From positions 1 through 43,889 of the forward strand of contig CANDKY010000021.1 of assembly GCA_947385425.1 (NCBI GenBank): DNA of 43,889 bases, written 5' to 3'. The position numbers and the translations under genes were made by a program. Source of the stretch: an uncultured Lachnospiraceae bacterium (GTDB lineage Bacteria > Bacillota > Clostridia > Lachnospirales > Lachnospiraceae). The notes under the pieces were generated by a model, which saw only the letters and a program-made list of their open reading frames with translations, searched no databases and was not told the DNA's origin. Of this stretch, positions 1 to 7,279 are shown piece by piece (position 1 is the stretch's first letter; every line of letters starts with the position of its first letter).

Positions 1-121
1 AAAAAAGAAGATTCCTATTGGAAACACAGAAATCCCCTTAAGTCAATGACATTGCAAGTGAACGATGAAACGGATTGCACGTAGGTTGTGTTATGGACAG
101 AAAATGGGAGTTAAAATGTTG

Positions 122-144
122 TCTATAAAAGTATACTTTTTATA
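122..144. repeat. Near-palindromic repeat, copy 1 (possible operator)
   Basis: AAAAGTATACTTTT at 127-140 is a perfect 14-bp palindrome. The 14 bases TCTATAAAAGTATA (122-135) recur exactly at 260-273. The pair brackets the candidate promoter. A DNA-binding regulator site is plausible, but no helix-turn-helix regulator gene lies in the window. Confidence 0.45.
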
Positions 145-202
145 AAACTTCCATTATATGGGGAAAGTTCGTCAAAATGTCAAAAAAAGATTCGGATTTT
201 TC

Positions 203-231
203 TTGCATTTTTGACTAAAACGTAATATAAT
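203..231 (+). promoter_or_regulatory. Candidate sigma-A promoter for the locus
   Basis: TTGCAT at 203-208 is followed by a 17-base spacer and a perfect TATAAT at 226-231. The -35 matches the consensus only in its TTG. The predicted start of transcription lies near 238, about 65 bases before the first gene, and the second near-palindrome (260-279) would lie just downstream of it, where a repressor could act. Confidence 0.45.
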
Positions 232-259
232 TAGTAAAAATTTGAATCGCAGGAACTTA

Positions 260-279
260 TCTATAAAAGTATATTTTAT
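260..279. repeat. Near-palindromic repeat, copy 2 (possible operator)
   Basis: TCTATAAAAGTATA at 260-273 matches copy 1 exactly. The palindromic core is changed at one base (GTATAT instead of GTATAC). It lies between the candidate -10 and the first gene, a position typical of repressor sites. Confidence 0.45.
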
Positions 280-303
280 GGACAAACGGCAGGAAGCAAG
301 ATT

Positions 304-759
304 ATGGGAAAAGTATACGGTTATATCCGCGCCCTGGCTGACGGGCAGGATGTGGATAAGCAGATAGTTAAAATGCGTGAAATGCAGGTGATGGACAGGG
401 ATATTTTCATAGACAGGCAGGAGGATGGGGCGGATGCCTGTAAGAGCAGTTACAGGAGGCTTTTGCAAAAGCTGGAAGCCGGGGATCTGCTTTATATGAA
501 AAACCTTGACAGCCTGGGAAATGATTATGGGGAAATCGGGCGGCAGTGGAGGACGCTGACGAAAGAGAAAAAAGCAGATGTGGTAGTGCTGGATCTGCCG
601 CATGTGGACACCAGGCAGGGGAAGCAGCAATGCGATACCCTGGTGGAGGATATCGTGCTTGTTATGCTGGAATATTATGCGGATACGGAACAGGCGGCGC
701 GCGGGCAGAAGCGGAAAGAGGGGATTGAAGAGGCCGGGAGCCGCGGCGTATGTGATTAG
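304..759 (+). CDS. Serine-recombinase-like protein lacking catalytic residues
   Basis: The 151-residue protein follows the fold pattern of the resolvase catalytic domain: an N-terminal YGYIR strand, then a segment ending LEAGD, then LDSLGND, and a helix near residue 125 matching the resolvase E-helix. The catalytic serine position of the YxRVS motif reads L (YIRAL). The LDRLGR motif reads LDSLGN, so both active-site arginines are lost. There is no C-terminal DNA-binding domain. Strand-exchange activity is therefore very unlikely, and a regulatory or structural role is more plausible. An AGGAAG ribosome site lies 8 bases before the ATG. It is the first gene of the co-oriented locus and ends 24 bases before the next start. 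The fold assignment is from motif recognition, the loss of catalysis is read directly, and its role is unknown. Confidence 0.7.
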   Translation: MGKVYGYIRALADGQDVDKQIVKMREMQVMDRDIFIDRQEDGADACKSSYRRLLQKLEAGDLLYMKNLDSLGNDYGEIGRQWRTLTKEKKADVVVLDLPHVDTRQGKQQCDTLVEDIVLVMLEYYADTEQAARGQKRKEGIEEAGSRGVCD

Positions 760-783
760 CAGGATACAGAGGGGTATATGGGA

Positions 784-2289
784 ATGGAGTATATTATCGT
801 GCAGGCAGGCGGTAAGGGCACCCGCCTGGGCTATCTTACGAAGAATAAGCCAAAGGCATTGGTGCCGGTAGGGAACCTTCCTATGTTGTTCCATCTTTTC
901 CGGAAGTATCCGGACAAGAGATATGTGATTATCGCGGATTATAAAAAGGAAGTATTGCATGAATATCTGTCGGCTTTTGCCAATGTGAAATACCAGGTGG
1001 TGGATGCGGAAGGGACAGGGACTTGTTCGGGGGTAAGGCAGGCGATCGGCCGGATCCCGGAGGGACAGCCGTTTATGCTGGTTTGGTCCGATTTGATTCT
1101 GCCTGCAGATTTTGCCTTGCCGGAAGGATACCGGGAGGGCGGATTGGCATCGGAAGATTATATCGGGATATCCGGGACATTCCCGTGCAGGTGGAGTTAT
1201 TCGGAAGGAAAATTCAGGGAAGAGACATCCTGTGAGCATGGGGTGGGCGGTTTCTTCCTTTTTACGGAGAAAAGGAAGCTGGCAGATGTCCCTGAGAGCG
1301 GGGAACTGGTCCGGTGGATGCAGCAGAAGGGGATGAAGTACAGGGAAATCAGCCTGGCCGGTACGAAGGAATTTGGGCTGTTGGAAGAATACAGGAAACT
1401 GGGAAGGGAAAAGTGCAGGCCGTTCAACCGGATAACGGTAGAGGGCGATGTGTTAACAAAGGAGCCGGCAGACAGTCAGGGGGAGGCTCTTGCCGCCAGG
1501 GAATGTGCATGGTATGAGAAGGCGGAGAAGGATAAGGTAGCTATTCTGCCGCGGATATACGGGAAGGAACCTCTTAGGATGGAGTTTGTCAGGGGCAAAA
1601 ATATTTACGAATGCGAGTTATCCTATGAGGAGAAAAAGCAGGTTCTTGGGAAATTAGTAGGTGCGCTGCATGATTTACATAAAGTAGGGGAGATACCGGC
1701 AGACTCCTTCAGTATGAAAGAAGCTTATTTTCATAAGACGATGGACAGGCTGGCTAAAGTCAGGGATCTGATCCCTTTTGCCGGGGAGAGGGAAATTGTT
1801 GTAAACGGTAAGAAGTGCAGGAATGTATATTATCACAAAAGGGAACTGGAAAAACGGCTGGAGGGGCTAACGTGCGGCACGTTCTGTTTTATCCATGGGG
1901 ACTGCACGTTTTCGAACCTGATGCTCCGGGAGGACGGCAGCCCGGTGCTGTTGGATCCAAGGGGGTATTTTGGATATACGCAGTTTTACGGGGATGAACG
2001 GTATGACTGGGCGAAATTATATTATTCGGTTGCAGGGAATTATGACAGGTTTAACCTGAAAGATTTCCGGTTGGAAATAACGGATCAGGAAGTCCGCCTG
2101 GAGATAGTATCCAACCATTGGGAGGATATGGAGCGGGAATTTTTCAGGCTTACGGGAGCGGATGAATATGAGATCAAACTGCTGCATGCGGTCATATGGC
2201 TGTCGCTGACAACATATGCGTGGCAGGATTATGATTCCGTCTGCGGGGCGTTTTACAATGGGCTGTATTATTTGGAGGATGTGCTATGA
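784..2289 (+). CDS. Bifunctional sugar nucleotidyltransferase / APH-fold kinase
   Basis: Residues about 1-225 are a nucleotidyltransferase: GGKGTRLG is the NTP-binding loop and KPKALVPVGN the following motif. Residues about 240-500 have the choline/aminoglycoside kinase fold: FIHGDCTFSNL carries the HGDxxxxN catalytic loop and LLDPRGYFG the metal-binding Asp. One chain could thus phosphorylate a substrate and transfer a nucleotide to it. The organisation resembles LicA plus LicC (choline) or AmgK plus MurU (amino sugar), but the substrate is unknown. ATG 784 lies 9 bases after AGAGGGG and is preferred; ATG 778, two codons upstream, is only 3 bases from it. The stop overlaps the start of the SIS isomerase in ATGA, suggesting translational coupling and a shared pathway. 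Confidence 0.8.
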   Translation: MEYIIVQAGGKGTRLGYLTKNKPKALVPVGNLPMLFHLFRKYPDKRYVIIADYKKEVLHEYLSAFANVKYQVVDAEGTGTCSGVRQAIGRIPEGQPFMLVWSDLILPADFALPEGYREGGLASEDYIGISGTFPCRWSYSEGKFREETSCEHGVGGFFLFTEKRKLADVPESGELVRWMQQKGMKYREISLAGTKEFGLLEEYRKLGREKCRPFNRITVEGDVLTKEPADSQGEALAARECAWYEKAEKDKVAILPRIYGKEPLRMEFVRGKNIYECELSYEEKKQVLGKLVGALHDLHKVGEIPADSFSMKEAYFHKTMDRLAKVRDLIPFAGEREIVVNGKKCRNVYYHKRELEKRLEGLTCGTFCFIHGDCTFSNLMLREDGSPVLLDPRGYFGYTQFYGDERYDWAKLYYSVAGNYDRFNLKDFRLEITDQEVRLEIVSNHWEDMEREFFRLTGADEYEIKLLHAVIWLSLTTYAWQDYDSVCGAFYNGLYYLEDVL

Positions 2290-2879
2290 TTGGCTATTTT
2301 GAAAAACAGATAGCGGAGTTTGATCAGTCAATCCACTCACTGGATGAGGAACTGTTTGAGAAATGGGTGGATGAGGCGGTAAGGACGTTGGAGGACGGGC
2401 ATAAAATCATTGTATCCGGCCTGGGGAAAAATGTCCCGATCTGTGAAAAATTCGTCGGTTCCATGGTATCTATGGGGCTGGATACGTATTTCCTGCATAC
2501 AAATTCGGCGGTGCACGGCGATATGGGCCTCGTGAAGGATGGGGATATGGTAATCCTTTTGACAAAGAGCGGGGAAACGGAGGAGTCGGTTTACCTGGCA
2601 AGGCTCTTAAAGAAGCGGAAGGTGGATATGTGGCTGCTTACTTTTAATCCGGACAGCACCCTTACGAAGGAGATCGAAAACAGCATTGTGCTGGATCTGG
2701 AGCATGAGGGGGATTTGTGGAATATCATGCCCAATAATTCGACTACGATGAACCTGATTGTACTGCAGGGGCTGGCTATGATGATTGCCAGGCGAATGGA
2801 ACTGGATATCGGACAGTTTAAGCGGAACCATCCGGGCGGGCATATCGGGGAGATCCTGGCCGGAGCCGATATCGGATAA
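2286..2879 (+). CDS. SIS-domain phosphosugar isomerase (KpsF/GutQ-like, no CBS domains)
   Basis: This 197-residue single SIS domain has SGLGKN near residue 45, the phosphosugar-binding LTKSGETEE near residue 97 and the HPGGHIGE signature near residue 183 that marks arabinose-5-phosphate isomerases. The C-terminal CBS pair of full-length KdsD/KpsF is absent, as in short family members. It probably interconverts a ketose and an aldose phosphate in the cytoplasm. It is coupled by a 4-base overlap to the upstream fusion protein, so isomerase, kinase and nucleotidyltransferase activities would run in sequence, as in heptose activation (GmhA, kinase, guanylyltransferase). Whether the substrate is a pentose, heptose or other sugar cannot be told. 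Confidence 0.8.
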   Translation: MIGYFEKQIAEFDQSIHSLDEELFEKWVDEAVRTLEDGHKIIVSGLGKNVPICEKFVGSMVSMGLDTYFLHTNSAVHGDMGLVKDGDMVILLTKSGETEESVYLARLLKKRKVDMWLLTFNPDSTLTKEIENSIVLDLEHEGDLWNIMPNNSTTMNLIVLQGLAMMIARRMELDIGQFKRNHPGGHIGEILAGADIG

Positions 2880-2889
2880 GGCGGAACTT

Positions 2890-2909
2890 AACGCCGGGAA
2901 AGCGGCGTT
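2890..2909 (+). other. Small GC-rich hairpin in an intergenic gap
   Basis: AACGCC (2890-2895) pairs with GGCGTT (2904-2909) around an 8-base loop, in the 120-base gap after the isomerase gene. No T-run follows, so it is not a standard terminator. It may stabilise or process the mRNA. Confidence 0.3.
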
Positions 2910-2999
2910 CTTCCAGGTCTATCATGGATGGATTTGGGCTGCTACAGGGCGGTGGCATGGGAGTTAGGGTGAAGAGGACGTTTTGCGGGAGATGCGGCA

Positions 3000-3518
3000 A
3001 TGATAAGGGAAATCTGCAGTGTTACATATGGGCGGCTGATATGGCAGAAGTATAAGAGACGGTTTTGTCTGGACGAACATACGGTAGTGCTTGTGCTGGC
3101 GGGGGAAAACAGAAAGGTGGATTATTATGCGTTGGCGCACCTGGAGGATTATGTGAAGCGTAAGGTTGCCAGCCGGGGGGTCATTCTTGCGGCAGACAAA
3201 AGGGCTTTAGGGCAGGCGCGGAAAATGAAGTTTCCGTTTGACACGGAGGTCTGCCGGGTGAAGGAAAACGAAGTCCTGCGGCTGCATGATTATTATTGCT
3301 TTGAAGAATATTTTGATAATATCGTGTTTACCTTTATCCGGAGGCCGGAGGCAAATATGCTTTGGAAGCTGCTTCGGGAGACGGAGGTAAATGAGGAGGA
3401 AGTGGCGTGTCTGGGATGTTACTGCCTGCGCCGGATGCCGGAGAAAAAGCAGGATGCCAGGGAAAATGGACGGCAGGAAGCGTATGGATATCAAAAAGGG
3501 CCAAGGCATGGGGCGTAA
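3000..3518 (+). CDS. Unknown small protein, half-glycosyltransferase-like (copy 1)
   Basis: The protein has 172 residues and no family I can name. It is clearly related to the protein at 36607-37119: both carry YYALxHLE(D/E)Y(V/L)KRK near residues 42-55, a following hydrophobic strand ending in DK, and a second block with R-L-x-x-YY. The same pattern, an L-E-D-Y-L-K-K block then a strand, occurs in the N-terminal half of the GT-B domain of the GT9-like proteins at 3555 and 38605. It may be a detached acceptor-side Rossmann half, perhaps a partner of the adjacent glycosyltransferase. The C-terminal 30 residues are charged and likely disordered. GGGAG precedes the ATG. Confidence 0.6.
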   Translation: MIREICSVTYGRLIWQKYKRRFCLDEHTVVLVLAGENRKVDYYALAHLEDYVKRKVASRGVILAADKRALGQARKMKFPFDTEVCRVKENEVLRLHDYYCFEEYFDNIVFTFIRRPEANMLWKLLRETEVNEEEVACLGCYCLRRMPEKKQDARENGRQEAYGYQKGPRHGA

Positions 3519-3554
3519 GGGCCGGGTTCATCAGGATAGGAGCGGCAGAGAGGC

Positions 3555-4850
3555 ATGTATGAAGAGGAACACAGGCTTGTTGAAATAAAAGTAAGGAATC
3601 TGGTTAAGGAAGGCCGGCTGGAAGGGAAACATATTTATTTGTTCGGTGTCAGTGACAGTACGAGACAGATTATAGGGATGCTGCGTGATTTTCATATAGA
3701 GCCGCTTGGGGTGCTGGATAATGATTTGTCGAAGAAAGACAGTTACTGCAGCAGGGTGAGGGTGCTTCCGGTGGAGGGAATAAAGGAAATCAGGGACAGG
3801 AGGAATGTATTCCTGATCTATTCTATCTTCTGGAGGGAAATGGCTTCACAGTTGGAAAATCTGGCGGTACAAAGAGAGAATATTGTATGTCTCTATAAAA
3901 AGCGGGATTCTTTGCGGAAGCAGTTCGCAATGGCTGGGCGGGGAAGGAAAATATATAAAAGGCTGTTAAAAAAATACGGGGATGTACCTGTTTTCATATG
4001 CCCGTATACCGGTACAGGGGATGTTTATCTGATTGGGACTTTCTGGCGGCAGTATTTGGAGCGGACAGGGATTAAGGATTATGTCTTTGTGGTAATCGGC
4101 GGCGCGTGCAGGAAGGTGGCCAGGCTGTTTGATATCCGGAATGTGGAAGTGCTGGGGACGCAGGACGAAGGGAAATATCTGATTAAATATTATATGCTGT
4201 GCCCGCAGGAGATTCGGTTGAAGATTTTGAATGACGGGTGGTGGCAAAACCGTTGTGCGAATCCAATGCAGTGGTTCCGCGGATACAAAAGGCTTTATTT
4301 TACGGAGTTGTTCAGGAAGTTTGTATTTGGGTTGCCGGATGATGCAATGCCGGAAAAGCCTGGATTGGAAAAGGAAGGGCACGCAGCCAGGGAAGTAGAA
4401 AGGATATTTCATGATAACCGGCTTGCGGCTGGGAAAACGGTGGTCCTGTCACCTTATGCGAATACGCTTGCGGATTTGCCGGATAGTTTCTGGGAGGTAA
4501 TTGCACGTGAACTGTCCGGGAGGGGATATGTGGTATGTACTAACAGCAGTGGGCAGAAGGAACTTCCTGTCAAGGGTACTGTGCCAATATTTTTCCCTTT
4601 GGATTTGGCCCCGCAGTTTATCCGGAAGGCAGGTTATTTCATCGGCGTAAGAAGCGGTTTGTGCGATGTGATAAGCGCTGCCAAAGCAAAAAAAATTATT
4701 TTGTATGATAGGAGGAACCGTTTTTTTCTCAGCAGTGCATATGAATACTTTAGTTTAAATCATATGGGATTGTGTGAGGATGCGGTCGAAATTGAATTTG
4801 ACAGTAAGAAAATAGATGAGTGCCTGGGACGTATAATGGCAGAGTTCTAA
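3555..4850 (+). CDS. GT9-like glycosyltransferase with N-terminal Rossmann-like domain
   Basis: There are two parts in 431 residues. Residues about 22-115 are the Rossmann-like module that recurs in this locus (YLFGVSDSTRQ loop, then an acidic GVLDND strand end). Residues about 135-431 resemble a GT-B heptosyltransferase-type enzyme. AGYFIGVRSGLCDVISAA near residue 365 corresponds to the donor-side motif (IGxxSGxxHxAAA) of GT9, but the His is absent. MGLCEDAVE near the C-terminus is shared with the paralogue at 38605. It probably transfers a sugar in the cytoplasm; donor and acceptor are unknown. GAGAGG sits only 1 base before ATG 3555, too close to be ideal, yet no better in-frame start is visible. 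Confidence 0.65.
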   Translation: MYEEEHRLVEIKVRNLVKEGRLEGKHIYLFGVSDSTRQIIGMLRDFHIEPLGVLDNDLSKKDSYCSRVRVLPVEGIKEIRDRRNVFLIYSIFWREMASQLENLAVQRENIVCLYKKRDSLRKQFAMAGRGRKIYKRLLKKYGDVPVFICPYTGTGDVYLIGTFWRQYLERTGIKDYVFVVIGGACRKVARLFDIRNVEVLGTQDEGKYLIKYYMLCPQEIRLKILNDGWWQNRCANPMQWFRGYKRLYFTELFRKFVFGLPDDAMPEKPGLEKEGHAAREVERIFHDNRLAAGKTVVLSPYANTLADLPDSFWEVIARELSGRGYVVCTNSSGQKELPVKGTVPIFFPLDLAPQFIRKAGYFIGVRSGLCDVISAAKAKKIILYDRRNRFFLSSAYEYFSLNHMGLCEDAVEIEFDSKKIDECLGRIMAEF

Positions 4851-4879
4851 TTTATTCAGGCAGGGAAGGCAGAAACGGA

Positions 4880-6082
4880 ATGGGACAGAAAAAATATCAT
4901 TTAATAAATGATTTGCCGCATATCTATGAACTTGAGGATATGATGGAATTTTGCAAAAAATATAAGGTTTTGTATATTTATGGGTGCAAAGAGGAACAGG
5001 AATATCTTTTAAAGTATTTTGATATGTGCGGGATTGCTATCAATGGTTATGCAGTAACTATGCTGCCGAAGGAAAAGAAAGAGTTTATTTACCGGGAGAT
5101 GCCTGTAAAGGAATTTGAGGAAATACGCCTGGAAGATTCCGTGGGAATTATATTGGGGCTTCCGGACAGGAATTTCAATACCATAATCCCTATGTTCCGT
5201 GAAAAAAATTTTAAGGATTACTTTATGATGTCAGAGCATACGAGAAAGGCGATTGCCTGTCAGGTAAAACCACGGACAAGGGATGAGCTTACTTTCGAAA
5301 TAAGCCTGGCCGACCACTGTAATTTATCCTGCCAGATGTGCGACCATTATTCGCAGCTTTCGGAAGCCTGGTTCGTGGATATGGGAAGGTTTGCAAGGGA
5401 TATGGCAAGGATGGGGGAATTGTTTGCTCATAAGATAGCGGCAATCACTTTGCTTGGCGGGGAGCCGACCTTGCATGAGGATATTATAGAATGTATGCGG
5501 ATAACGAGGGAACAGTTCCCGGAGGCGGAGCTGATTATACTGACGAACGGGGTGCTGCTGCTGCAGTTGGAGCATTCGCCAAAAGGGAATTTCTGGCAGG
5601 CATGCAGGGACTACCATGTACATATAACAGTGACGGTATATCCGGTGAAAGTGGATTATGAGGCAATCGAGAGGAAAGCGGCGGAGTATGGGGTTTCGCT
5701 GGGGATGTCCTCCAATATCCATGCACAGAAATCGACGAAAGTGGTGAAGATTTCCGATAAGCATACTTTGGATTTGAAGGGGCAGGTGGATAGGTTTTAT
5801 TGTGTAAATTGTTTGTATTTTAACAAGTTCAATGTGCTGAAGGACGGAAGGGTTTATATGTGCCCGGTGGCTGCACATATTGATATTTTCAATAAGCATT
5901 TTAACCAGGATCTCAAGCTGCAGCCGGAGGATTCGTTGGATATTTATGAGATTGACAGTTGGGAGGAGATCGCGGAGTTTAGCTGCCGGTATGAGCCTTT
6001 CTGCAGTTATTGCGATTTGAAGCATTGGGGGCATCATTCGGAGTGGAAGGCGAGCAGCAGGGAGATAGAGGAGTATGTGTAG
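4880..6082 (+). CDS. Radical SAM protein with N-terminal Rossmann-like domain
   Basis: In this 400-residue protein, residues about 25-115 form a Rossmann-like domain (VLYIYGCKEEQE). The radical SAM core begins near 150 with CNLSCQMC, the CX3CX2C cluster motif, and GGEPTLHED is the SAM-binding GGE motif. Further cysteines (YCVNC, CPVAA and CSYCDLKHWG near the C-terminus) suggest one or more auxiliary clusters as in SPASM/Twitch proteins. Such enzymes perform radical chemistry on peptides or sugars; the substrate is unknown. ATG 4880 with GGGAAGG 11 bases upstream is preferred over ATG 4820, which would overlap the previous gene by 31 bases. Confidence 0.8.
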   Translation: MGQKKYHLINDLPHIYELEDMMEFCKKYKVLYIYGCKEEQEYLLKYFDMCGIAINGYAVTMLPKEKKEFIYREMPVKEFEEIRLEDSVGIILGLPDRNFNTIIPMFREKNFKDYFMMSEHTRKAIACQVKPRTRDELTFEISLADHCNLSCQMCDHYSQLSEAWFVDMGRFARDMARMGELFAHKIAAITLLGGEPTLHEDIIECMRITREQFPEAELIILTNGVLLLQLEHSPKGNFWQACRDYHVHITVTVYPVKVDYEAIERKAAEYGVSLGMSSNIHAQKSTKVVKISDKHTLDLKGQVDRFYCVNCLYFNKFNVLKDGRVYMCPVAAHIDIFNKHFNQDLKLQPEDSLDIYEIDSWEEIAEFSCRYEPFCSYCDLKHWGHHSEWKASSREIEEYV

Positions 6083-6187
6083 GGTTTGACATAAATTTAT
6101 TTGCGGCATAGGTAAATTACAACTTCGAATATTGGCGCATGAAACGCGGAAACAAAGCTGAAATGAGAAAAATAACGAGGTGGAAGG

Positions 6188-6991
6188 ATGTATTATGTGG
6201 AATTGAATAACGGGGTTGTGATACCGCAATTAGGGATCGGAGGCTTTGCCCAGAGTAAGGATGCGATCAGGCAGGCGTTGGAAATGAGGTATCGGCTGAT
6301 TGATACGGCGGCGCAGTATGGAAATGAAGCAGAAGTCGGGGAGGCTATTCGGGAGAGCCGCGTAAAGAGGGAGGACATTTTCCTTACAACGAAGCTTTGG
6401 ACAGAGGATATCAGGCAGGGGCGTACTTACGAGGCATTTCAGGAAAGCCTGGAAAGGCTGCAGACAGATTATATTGACTTGTACCTTATCCATTGGCCGG
6501 CGGAAGGATATGATAAGGCATGGAAGGTGATGGAAGGGTTATATCGGGAGGGGAAGATACGGGCGATTGGCGTGAGTAATTTCCATGTATGCCATTTGGA
6601 TAAAATCAGGGAGACGGCAGAGGTGATGCCTGCTGTCAATCAGATAGAGTCCCATCCGCGTTTCTGTAACCAGGAGTTGATTGATTATTGTATGAGGAAA
6701 GGGATTGCTGTGGAAGCGTGGTGTCCGTTAGGAGGCGCTGGCAGCAGGCTGCTGCAGGACGGGACGCTTGCAAAGCTGGCGGATAAATACGGAAAGACGG
6801 CGGCACAGGTTGTGATCCGGTGGCATATCCAGAGAGGGGTTATTGTTTTTCCAAAGACGGCGCACAGGGAGCGGATGGAGTCTAATATGGGGGTGTTTGA
6901 TTTTGCGCTTTCTGATGAGGATATGGCGCTGGTTGGAGAGATGGACAGAGGGAAACGGATCGGGGCGGATCCGGAGGATTTTGGTTTTTAG
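6188..6991 (+). CDS. Aldo/keto reductase
   Basis: The 267-residue length is typical of the short bacterial AKR5-like enzymes. The catalytic tetrad is visible: IDTAAQYGNE (Asp and Tyr), TTKLW (Lys) and YLIHWP (His). IGVSNF and the C-terminal VFPKTAHRERMESN NADPH-binding segment also fit. It reduces a carbonyl with NADPH; the substrate is unknown. It lies 105 bases after the radical SAM gene, and a consensus TTGACA at 6086-6091 hints at its own promoter, though the -10 is poor. It is the last higher-GC gene before the mobile element at 7068, so it may be a metabolic neighbour and not part of the glycan pathway. Confidence 0.88.
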   Translation: MYYVELNNGVVIPQLGIGGFAQSKDAIRQALEMRYRLIDTAAQYGNEAEVGEAIRESRVKREDIFLTTKLWTEDIRQGRTYEAFQESLERLQTDYIDLYLIHWPAEGYDKAWKVMEGLYREGKIRAIGVSNFHVCHLDKIRETAEVMPAVNQIESHPRFCNQELIDYCMRKGIAVEAWCPLGGAGSRLLQDGTLAKLADKYGKTAAQVVIRWHIQRGVIVFPKTAHRERMESNMGVFDFALSDEDMALVGEMDRGKRIGADPEDFGF

Positions 6992-7067
6992 GCAATATTA
7001 CGGTGTGGTAGCTTTTTCCGGCAAAAAATATGTAACAAACTGTGCAGTATTGAATTTTACATTTAAG

Positions 7068-7241
7068 CTGTAACGCTTTTTGTTAGGTATGCTAATTTTC
7101 AAAAAGCCAGAGAAATCAAAGGTTTTTAGGAATTCATAGAATACCTAATTAGGTATTCTATCATAAGAACGAATTTTCTCAAATACATTGATTCTACGGT
7201 ATTTATCGAGTTATAGCGTACCTAATTTGAATTCGTTACAG
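7068..7241. mobile_element. MITE-like non-coding element with TIRs and 6-bp direct repeat
   Basis: The ends read CTGTAACG (7068-7075) and CGTTACAG (7234-7241), an exact inverted repeat. Further in, TTAGGTATGCTA (7083-7094) matches the complement of TAGCGTACCTAA (7214-7225) at 11 of 12 positions, giving an imperfect terminal inverted repeat of about 27 bases. TTTAAG flanks both ends directly (7062-7067 and 7242-7247), as expected of a target-site duplication. The centre holds a 26-bp perfect palindrome. No coding capacity is seen in its 174 bp. It sits at the step from higher to lower GC. The source transposase is unknown. An alternative is a host regulatory hairpin. Confidence 0.7.
7136..7161. 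repeat. 26-bp perfect palindrome inside the MITE-like element
   Basis: Positions 7136-7148 are the exact reverse complement of 7149-7161 (centre CTAATTAG). Its arms contain TTAGGTAT/ATACCTAA, the word also found in the terminal repeats at 7083 and 7219, so the element carries several copies of one recognition-like word. In RNA it would form a 13-bp stem with essentially no loop. Confidence 0.85.
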
Positions 7242-7279
7242 TTTAAGCAGGCATGTTGACAGGAAGGGATTGTGACATA

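Larger units (their letters stand above)
1..303. other. Leader region without a gene
   Basis: No convincing coding sequence is seen on either strand in this AT-rich stretch. It holds a candidate promoter (203-231) and two copies of an AT-rich near-palindrome (122-144 and 260-279), described separately. Since the following 39 kb is co-oriented with short gaps, this is the most likely place for the main promoter and operator of the locus. Confidence 0.6.

Noticed and set aside
304-759. Active invertase controlling the locus
   Set aside because: Catalytic Ser and Arg are replaced, there is no DNA-binding domain and no inverted-repeat-bounded promoter segment was seen nearby.
172-1239. Long minus-strand open frame
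   Set aside because: It lies opposite two well-supported plus-strand genes, has no known motif, and its residue mix (rich in His, Pro, Leu, Ile) is typical of an antisense shadow.
5324-6229. 300-residue minus-strand open frame
   Set aside because: Antisense of the radical SAM gene; no motif, no ribosome site, shadow composition.
7062-7247. Intrinsic terminator of the aldo-keto reductase gene
   Set aside because: The hairpins are AT-rich and lack a following T-run, while terminal repeats and a flanking direct repeat fit a mobile element better.
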